Assembly (NCBI RefSeq): GCF_001905655.1
Contig: NZ_JMHT01000042.1
Location: 62,001-126,000, forward strand
Origin: Mycobacterium sp. ST-F2
GTDB taxonomy: Bacteria > Actinomycetota > Actinomycetes > Mycobacteriales > Mycobacteriaceae
Reading direction: 5' to 3'
Length of the DNA stretch: 64,000 bases
In this document: one piece after another, positions 58,914 to 64,000 of the stretch
How the letters are laid out: each line of letters begins with the position of its first letter
Position numbering within the stretch: the stretch's first letter is position 1
Program-made: the position numbers and the translations under genes
Notes under the pieces: generated by a model
What the model saw: the letters and a program-made list of their open reading frames with translations, nothing else
The model's database searches: none
Told to the model about the DNA's origin: nothing

Positions 58914-58935
58914 CAGGCCCGGATTCACGGGCCTG
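58914..58935 (+). terminator. Hairpin terminator after the sigma-factor gene
   Basis: CAGGCCCG and CGGGCCTG form an 8-bp perfect stem with a 6-base loop, 31 bases behind the stop codon. Confidence 0.6.
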
Positions 58936-58958
58936 GTACGTCTACGCTCGAGCGCTGA

Positions 58959-59627
58959 GTGACGGAGATGACTGATACGCCTGTCGACAGTCAGGAGTCA
59001 TGGGATGTTGCCGCCGTCTTCAGCGGTGGAGAAAATCCACGCGTCGGCAGATTCCAGTACTTCGTTGCCGAGCAGCGCTGGGTGTGGTCGGACGAGGTGG
59101 CCCGGATGCACGGATATCAACCCGGGACCATCGAGCCCACGACCGAATGGCTGTTGAGCCACCAGCATCCTGATGATCGCGCGAAAGTGGCGGAGATCCT
59201 GGATCGCGTCAAGACGGGCGGACAGTTCAGCAGTCGACACCGCATCATCGATGCCGCAGGGAGCACGCGCTGGATGGTCGTTGTCGGTGATCGGATGACC
59301 GACAACGCCGGTCACGTCATCGGCACCGAAGGGTTCTACGTCGACGTCACCGACAGCGTGCAATCGGACGTCACCAAAGCCATGTCCGGCGTCGTCGAGG
59401 CGCGTGCGCTGATCGAGCAGGCCAAGGGCGTGCTCATGGTTGCCTACGGCGTCGATGCGGACCGCGCTTTCGACATCCTCAAATGGCGGTCCCAGACGAC
59501 GCAGGTCAAGCTGAAGACCGTGGCCGCCCAGCTGCTCGATGCGTTGATGCGGCAAGGCCTTTCGCCTGAGAGCACCAGCGTCGTCGACCGGCTCCTGGTC
59601 GCCCAGACGGGTCTCACCGACGACTAG
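58959..59627 (+). CDS. PAS-ANTAR regulatory protein
   Basis: 222 residues. A PAS fold of the PAS_3 type (about 30-135: FVAEQRWVWSDEVARMHGYQPG, HQHPDDRAKVAEIL, GFYVDVTDS), followed by an ANTAR RNA-binding domain (150-205: ARALIEQAKGVLMVAYGVDADRAFDILKWRSQ). ANTAR proteins antiterminate transcription by binding paired RNA hexaloops; mycobacterial ones often respond to stress or PAS-sensed signals. GTG 58959 is taken as start; an ATG three codons on is possible. Separate from sigF by a terminator-like hairpin. Overlaps the converging Gly/Cys gene by four bases. Confidence 0.92.
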   Translation: MTEMTDTPVDSQESWDVAAVFSGGENPRVGRFQYFVAEQRWVWSDEVARMHGYQPGTIEPTTEWLLSHQHPDDRAKVAEILDRVKTGGQFSSRHRIIDAAGSTRWMVVVGDRMTDNAGHVIGTEGFYVDVTDSVQSDVTKAMSGVVEARALIEQAKGVLMVAYGVDADRAFDILKWRSQTTQVKLKTVAAQLLDALMRQGLSPESTSVVDRLLVAQTGLTDD

Positions 59628-59989
59628 CCGTGGCCGCCGCCGCAGCCCACGCCGGGAATGCAGCCGCTACCACCGGGCACTCCGCCCGGGCCGGCGTTGA
59701 CGCCACCGGAACCGCAGGCCGTGCCCCATTGGGTGGGGATGCAACCGGCACCTCCCGGGCCGCCTCCAGGACCACCGTTCACGCCGCCGGAACCGCACTG
59801 GCCGTCGATGCAACCGCCGCCGCCCGGGCCGGGGCCGGGATCGTCGGCGGGCTGCAGCGGGTAGCTGGTCAGTACCGGATGGCTGCCCACGGTGCTCGGC
59901 ACGAAATCGGCTGATACGAACGAGGCGGCCACGCCAGCCGATGCGAACGCGCCGGCCGCCAACAGGGGAATCACCTTGTTACTGAACAT
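59624..59989 (-). CDS. Secreted glycine/cysteine-repeat protein
   Basis: 121 residues from ATG 59989 (an in-frame ATG at 60046 would add 19). A signal peptide (MFSNKVIPLLAAGAFASAGV, VSA cut) leads to a mature chain built from three units of roughly 25 residues: GGGGCI, CGSGGVN and GPGG elements recur with CIP. Six cysteines are evenly placed. No family with known function recalled. Low-complexity Gly-rich exported proteins are typical of mycobacteria but this Cys-spaced form differs from PE-PGRS. Convergent on PAS-ANTAR. Confidence 0.7.
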   Translation of the reverse strand: MFSNKVIPLLAAGAFASAGVAASFVSADFVPSTVGSHPVLTSYPLQPADDPGPGPGGGGCIDGQCGSGGVNGGPGGGPGGAGCIPTQWGTACGSGGVNAGPGGVPGGSGCIPGVGCGGGHG

Positions 59990-60218
59990 GTCCAGTGGAT
60001 TGCCGGCGATCGACGTGATCAAACGTCGTAATGACCGATAGGTCATGCATTCGGTGGTCCGGCCGCGCGGTTAGGCGGTACTACGTTGTGTCGTAGGTCA
60101 CCGGGTGCAATACTTGCATCAATCATGCTTATTTAGATAGCCTGGTTGGCAGGTGAAATCGGGACATCCGGTCCAGGTCGCGCCGGTGCGTTCTCACAAC
60201 GAAGTGAAAGGTTCTGCC

Positions 60219-61406
60219 ATGTTGTCCACGGTCCCGTTGGCGCCTGCCCACGCCGAGATTGTCAAAGCCACGCTGCCTGCCGTCGGCGCGGCCATCGGCG
60301 AGATCACGCCGATCTTCTACCGTCGACTGTTCGCGGCGCATCCGGAACTGGAGCGGGATCTGTTCAACCGCGGCAACCAGGCAAACGGTTCGCAGCAGAA
60401 AGCTCTGGCCGGATCGGTCGCGATGTACGCCACGCTGCTCGTCGACCCGGATGCTCCCGGCGCGGAATTCATCGAGCGCATCGCACACAAGCACGCGTCC
60501 CTCGGCGTCGCGCCGGAGCAGTACCCGGTGGTCTACGAGCACCTGTTCGCCGCGATAGTCGAGGTGCTCGGGTCCGAAGTCGTCACCGCGGAGGTCGCCG
60601 AGGCGTGGACGGCTGTCTATTGGTCCATGGCCGAAACCCTGGTCGGACGGGAACGTGAGCTGTACGAGGCGGCCGGGACCAGTCCCGAACACGTCTGGAT
60701 GCCCGTCAAAGTGGTTGAGCGGGTGCAACAGTCGCCGCTGACGGTAGCGTTCGGGCTGGCCGCCGTCGACGGCGAACTTCCCGATTTTGCTCCGGGCCAG
60801 TACATTTCGGTCGCGGTACAGCTGCCCGACGGTGCCCGTCAAATCCGGCAGTACAGTCTGTCGCACGCCGGTGCCGACGACCGGTGGCGGATCTCGGTGC
60901 GACGTGAGGGGGCGGTGTCGTCGTACCTGCACGAGTACGTATTCGAGGGCGACGTGCTGCAGGTGTCCCACCCGTTCGGCGACATCACTCTGGACAGTCC
61001 GGCGGAAACCCCGCTACTGCTGATCTCGGCCGGCATCGGCATCACCCCCGTGCTGGGGATGCTCTACTTCATCGCGGCCGAGCAGCCGGCGCGCCCCGTG
61101 ACCGTCGTGCACTGCGACCGCACCCGTGCGAGCCACGCGCACCGCGCGGAACTCGCCGATCTGGTCGGGCAGATTCCCGGTGCCGCCCTGCATACGTGGT
61201 ACGACGGGCTGCCCGAGGGTTATCCGTTGAGCGAACCCGACCGCAGTGGCCGAATTGACCTGAGCGCCATCGCGTTTCCGTCGGATGTCAACGTCTACAT
61301 CTGTGGTCCGACACCCTTCATGGAAGAGACGGTCCGCCAGCTCGGGACGGCCGGCGTGGCGCGTGACCGCATCTGGTTCGAAGCGTTCAGCCCGCTGACC
61401 GTCTAG
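60219..61406 (+). CDS. hmp: Flavohemoglobin / nitric oxide dioxygenase
   Basis: 395 residues. Globin domain (1-140): FYRRLF with the B10-type Tyr (about 34), QANGSQQKALA (distal Gln) and IAHKHASLGV with proximal His about 92. FAD domain: GQYISVAVQLPDG and RQYSLSHAG. NAD domain: LLISAGIGITPVLGML, YICGPTPFM and FEAFSPLTV. Converts NO plus O2 to nitrate. ATG 60219 matches the family start. Upstream DNA has GCAT-CAATC-ATGC, a small inverted repeat that might bind a regulator. Its place beside a SigF-type cluster and in the same window as dosRS fits NO stress defence. Confidence 0.95.
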   Translation: MLSTVPLAPAHAEIVKATLPAVGAAIGEITPIFYRRLFAAHPELERDLFNRGNQANGSQQKALAGSVAMYATLLVDPDAPGAEFIERIAHKHASLGVAPEQYPVVYEHLFAAIVEVLGSEVVTAEVAEAWTAVYWSMAETLVGRERELYEAAGTSPEHVWMPVKVVERVQQSPLTVAFGLAAVDGELPDFAPGQYISVAVQLPDGARQIRQYSLSHAGADDRWRISVRREGAVSSYLHEYVFEGDVLQVSHPFGDITLDSPAETPLLLISAGIGITPVLGMLYFIAAEQPARPVTVVHCDRTRASHAHRAELADLVGQIPGAALHTWYDGLPEGYPLSEPDRSGRIDLSAIAFPSDVNVYICGPTPFMEETVRQLGTAGVARDRIWFEAFSPLTV

Positions 61407-61417
61407 ACGTCCGCGCC

Positions 61418-61858
61418 ATGAGTACGCCGACTGCGGTCCAGGTCGCCATCACCTTCGTCTGGTTGGGGATGGTGCTCGCCATCTCCTTCCTGGAGGCGCC
61501 GCTGAAATTCCGGGCGCCGAACGTCACGCTCCAGATCGGGCTCGGCATCGGCCGTCTGGTATTCCGGGCCCTCAACACTGTCGAGATGGTGTTCGCGGCA
61601 GGAATTGTGCTGGCGGCCTTGATGAGTCGGCCGTCCACGGTCGTTGTTACTGCGTTCGCGGTGGCGGTGGGGGCGTTGGTGGTGCAGCTGGTCGCGGTGC
61701 GGCCGCGGCTGAATCGTCGGTCGGATGCGGTGCTGGCCGGACGCGTCGGTCCCCGTTCCCACGGTCACCACGTCTATGTGGTGCTGGAGCTGATCAAGGT
61801 GGTGGCCCTACTGGTCGCCGGTGTCTGTCTGCTCGCGAGTGTCGGAGGGGCTCCGTAG
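61418..61858 (+). CDS. Small integral membrane protein
   Basis: 146 residues with four predicted membrane helices (about 8-24, 45-65, 75-92 and 120-142). AFTFVWLGMVLAISFLEAPLKF-like opening and a final VYVVLELIKVVALLVAGV helix. No named family recognised; similar small proteins exist in actinobacteria next to flavohemoglobin or VOC genes. Follows hmp by 11 bases, so co-transcription is likely. Function unknown. Confidence 0.72.
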   Translation: MSTPTAVQVAITFVWLGMVLAISFLEAPLKFRAPNVTLQIGLGIGRLVFRALNTVEMVFAAGIVLAALMSRPSTVVVTAFAVAVGALVVQLVAVRPRLNRRSDAVLAGRVGPRSHGHHVYVVLELIKVVALLVAGVCLLASVGGAP

Positions 61859-61867
61859 CCTGGGGGC

Positions 61868-62296
61868 ATGAAGCAGCAGTTGCACTTCTTCACCTTGGCC
61901 ACCGTCGACCTGGAAGCCACCCGGGAGTTCTACAGTGCGCTCGGCTGGACGCCGGCGCTCGATGTGCCGGGGGAGATCATCTTCTATCAGAGCGCGCCCG
62001 GACAGTTGCTCGGGTTCTTCCTCGCGGAGAAGTTCAACGAGGATCTCGCGCAGGCGGCCGACCACTCTCAGGTCAGCGGAATCACGTTGGCGCACAACGT
62101 CGACAGTCAAGACGAGGTCATCGAGCTGGCGGCCGCCATGAGTGCCGCCGGCGGCACCACGCTCAAACCGCCGCAGCCCGGGCAGTTCGGCGGAGTGTTC
62201 CACGCGCACATCCAGGACCCCAACGGGGTGATCTGGGAGATCGCGCACAACCCGAACTGGCGCATCAACCCCGACGGTACCGTGAGCCTGGGCTGA
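61868..62296 (+). CDS. VOC (glyoxalase/bleomycin resistance) family protein
   Basis: 142 residues of two beta-alpha-beta-beta-beta units: LHFFTLATVDLEATREFYSALGWTP in the first, GGTTLKPPQPGQFGGVFHAHIQDPNGVIWEIAHNP in the second. Metal-binding-type residues (His early, Glu late) are present. Preceded by GGGGG at the right distance and ten bases after the membrane-protein gene. Enzymatic function cannot be assigned. Converges on the export protein gene with a three-base gap. Confidence 0.88.
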   Translation: MKQQLHFFTLATVDLEATREFYSALGWTPALDVPGEIIFYQSAPGQLLGFFLAEKFNEDLAQAADHSQVSGITLAHNVDSQDEVIELAAAMSAAGGTTLKPPQPGQFGGVFHAHIQDPNGVIWEIAHNPNWRINPDGTVSLG

Positions 62297-62299
62297 CCC

Positions 62300-64000
62300 C
62301 TACATCTTGATGGCAGGCAGCAGCCGGATGAGGTTCCAGGTTCGGTTGCGGCGCGCACAGAGGCTCGAAATACCCAGGGCGCCAATCCAGATGCACACCA
62401 GCACGATGATGGCCTGCCACAGCCGGCCGTCGATACCGCCCAGGATGAGCTGGCGAAGTCCGTTGACTCCGAACGTCATCGGGTCGAACTTGTGCATGAC
62501 CTGGAACGGTCTGGACGTCGTCTCCACCGGGTACATGCCGCCGGCGCTGACCATCTGCAGCATCAGCAGCGCCATGATCAGCACGCGGCCTACCGCCGGG
62601 CCGACCAGGGCGTTGATGGCCTGGGTCGCGGCGACGAACGCCAGCGAGACCAGCATCATGAAGCCCAGCATCGCGACCGGATGCGCCACCTCCATACCGA
62701 GGGCGAACCGCACCACGCAATACAGGATGACCGACTGGCACAGCGCGATGACCGCCGCCGGCAGGTAGCTGGCGAACACCACCCGGATGGCCAGCACCTC
62801 GGCTGCGATCGGACGGTTCTGCAAGGGCCGCAACACCATCCACAGCACCAGCGCACCGAAGAACAGTGCCAGCGTCAGGAAGAACGGGGCCATGCCGGTG
62901 GCGAAGTTGGGGGCGCCGTTCTCGTGTGAGGACTCCAGGTTGACCGGCCCGCCGATGGTGTCGGCAATGGCCTGCTTCTGCTGTTCGGTCCACGTCGGCA
63001 CCTGCTTGGCGCCGTCGCCGAGCTTGGTGGCCAGTTCGTGGCTGCCGTCCTTGAGCTGAACGGTGCCGGACTTCAGCTGGCGGGCACCGTCATCGAGTTG
63101 CACGATCCCGCTTGCCAATTGCGCGTTGCCGGTGGCCAATTGCTGGGCGCCGTTGCGCAACTGGTTCAGCTTGTCGGTGAGCTGCTGGCCGCTGCTGCCG
63201 ACCTGGTCGAGCGCAGTCCGCAGCGGGCTGCCGGGGGAGCGCAGCGTCTCGGTCATCCAGATCGCCGCATTGCGGCCATCGGTGATCTGCTGACGGATCT
63301 GTGGCGTGAACTGATGGCCGTTCAGCTGGTCCTGGACGCCACGCAGGGTATTGACCGCGCCGACGGAGACGGGGTCCTGATTCACCGAAAGTTGTTGGAT
63401 CACCGAACCGATCGCCGCAGCCGCGGTGTCCTGTGCGGTGGCGAGCGCGCCGGCCTGATCGGCAGCCTGCTCGAGCGCCGTCGCGCTCTGCTGCAACTGC
63501 TCGGTGCTTCCGCCGACCTGCGACAGCGCCTTGGTCACCTTCAACAACGGGTCGGTGGCCTGGGTGATGCCGGTCGAGAGCTGCTTGGCGCCGGAGGACA
63601 ACTTGGCCGAGCCGTTGCGCGCGTCGTCCAGCCCACCGACCAACTTGCCGGCGCCGGTATCGACCTGCGCCGCACCGTCGGCCAGCTTCTGCGCGCCGTC
63701 GGCGGCCTGCTTGATGCCGGTGCCGGACGAAACCACCACGGACAGAATCTGATTGACGGCCTGGCCGGAGATCCGGGTGGATACCGCGTTGAGCACCTCA
63801 CCGGTGGCGGTCCGGCCGATGGTCGAGGAGATGTAGTTGTTGGCGTCGTTGTACACCGCGATCAGCTGGGCCTTCTTGGGATCGCCGGTGACCGGCGACG
63901 CGATGGCCTCGCTGAAGTTCTCCGGCAGCTCCAGCATGAAGTAGTACTTGCCGTGCTCGACGCCGTCGCGCGCCTCCTTGTCGCTCACCACATGCCAATC
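62300..64000 (-). CDS. YhgE/Pip-type membrane protein, C-terminal part (5' end outside window)
   Basis: The frame is open to the right edge, so the N-terminus is missing; about 566 residues are visible. A long extracytoplasmic part with repeated Asn/Gly/Leu-rich units (GAQQLATGNAQLASGIVQLDD, GARQLKSGTVQLKDG) forms the tail-repeat coil typical of YhgE/Pip phage-infection-type proteins. Six C-terminal membrane helices follow (FFLTLALFFGALVLWMVL and ALLMLQMVSAGGMYPVE, an ABC-2-like membrane part). Proteins like this are linked to export and ESX/T7SS-related phenotypes in Gram-positives. Convergent on the VOC gene. Confidence 0.9.
   Translation of the reverse strand, partial: DWHVVSDKEARDGVEHGKYYFMLELPENFSEAIASPVTGDPKKAQLIAVYNDANNYISSTIGRTATGEVLNAVSTRISGQAVNQILSVVVSSGTGIKQAADGAQKLADGAAQVDTGAGKLVGGLDDARNGSAKLSSGAKQLSTGITQATDPLLKVTKALSQVGGSTEQLQQSATALEQAADQAGALATAQDTAAAAIGSVIQQLSVNQDPVSVGAVNTLRGVQDQLNGHQFTPQIRQQITDGRNAAIWMTETLRSPGSPLRTALDQVGSSGQQLTDKLNQLRNGAQQLATGNAQLASGIVQLDDGARQLKSGTVQLKDGSHELATKLGDGAKQVPTWTEQQKQAIADTIGGPVNLESSHENGAPNFATGMAPFFLTLALFFGALVLWMVLRPLQNRPIAAEVLAIRVVFASYLPAAVIALCQSVILYCVVRFALGMEVAHPVAMLGFMMLVSLAFVAATQAINALVGPAVGRVLIMALLMLQMVSAGGMYPVETTSRPFQVMHKFDPMTFGVNGLRQLILGGIDGRLWQAIIVLVCIWIGALGISSLCARRNRTWNLIRLLPAIKM

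Noticed and set aside
60090..60150. NsrR-type operator before the flavohemoglobin gene
   Set aside because: Only a short GCAT-N5-ATGC element is present; it does not match the full NsrR consensus, so no claim is made.
1..64000. tRNA, rRNA, CRISPR, insertion sequences, prophage genes
   Set aside because: No transposase, integrase, terminal repeat pair, regular spacer array or cloverleaf-like sequence was noticed on reading. A tRNA scan and an IS search would be decisive.

Overview
The window is high-GC actinobacterial DNA, almost certainly from a rapid-growing mycobacterium (Mycolicibacterium-like). It carries a complete DosR/DosS dormancy locus, Acg-type nitroreductases, a WS/DGAT acyltransferase, a PknF-like kinase, an F420-dependent (DDN-type) reductase, a cutinase and a SigF-type sigma factor. 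Genes are tightly packed with many ATGA start/stop overlaps. I saw no rRNA, tRNA, CRISPR array, transposase or prophage gene. The first gene (amidohydrolase) and the last (YhgE/Pip-type protein) run off the ends.

Layout. 1-4.7 kb: amidohydrolase tail, nitronate monooxygenase, PadR regulator, and a methyltransferase/P450 pair. 4.8-19.1 kb: the DosR (dormancy) region, with four universal stress proteins, phosphoketolase, DUF998 membrane protein, WS/DGAT, two Acg-family nitroreductases and usp-dosR-dosS in the order known from M. tuberculosis Rv3134c-devR-devS. Sequences resembling the DosR box lie in front of most transcription units here. 19-32 kb: PAP2 phosphatase, then a catabolic block. It holds two tandem AraC/VirS-type regulators with an SDR and a quinone oxidoreductase, a DJ-1/PfpI protein, and an operon of hydrolase, aldehyde dehydrogenase, DDN-type reductase, saccharopine-dehydrogenase-like protein and a small ORF, diverging from an acetoacetate-decarboxylase-like gene and an SDR. 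Two widely separated divergent promoters in this block share a near-identical ~30-bp element containing a 21-bp-spaced direct repeat, so one AraC regulator probably controls both. 32-41 kb: two divergent GGDEF proteins, an NAD-dependent epimerase, a ClC antiporter, an acyl-CoA dehydrogenase, small conserved proteins and a GlcD-type flavin oxidase.

41-47 kb: a PknF-like membrane Ser/Thr kinase with a duplicated extracellular module, followed by a 1033-residue fusion (FHA, membrane, 4Fe-4S, 2Fe-2S-like, FAD/NAD oxidoreductase) and a convergent second FHA protein. This is the most unusual system in the window: a phospho-signalling island wired to a membrane electron-transfer protein. 47-51 kb: a histidine kinase and receiver-only regulator preceded by two tiny exported proteins, and a divergent LuxR-type regulator. 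51-56 kb: the N-acetylglutaminylglutamine amide (NAGGN) osmoprotectant cluster, whose amidotransferase carries an apparent single-base frameshift.

56-61.4 kb: a SigF-type stress island. Matches to the SigF promoter pattern (GTTT, 15-16 bases, GGGTA) precede a degenerate hemerythrin-like protein, a cutinase and a cysteine-rich zinc protein; next to them are the sigma factor itself, a PAS-ANTAR regulator, a Gly/Cys-repeat exported protein and a flavohemoglobin. 61.4-64 kb: small membrane protein, VOC protein and the YhgE/Pip-type export protein. Assignments rest on reading the translations and on remembered family features; no database search was run.
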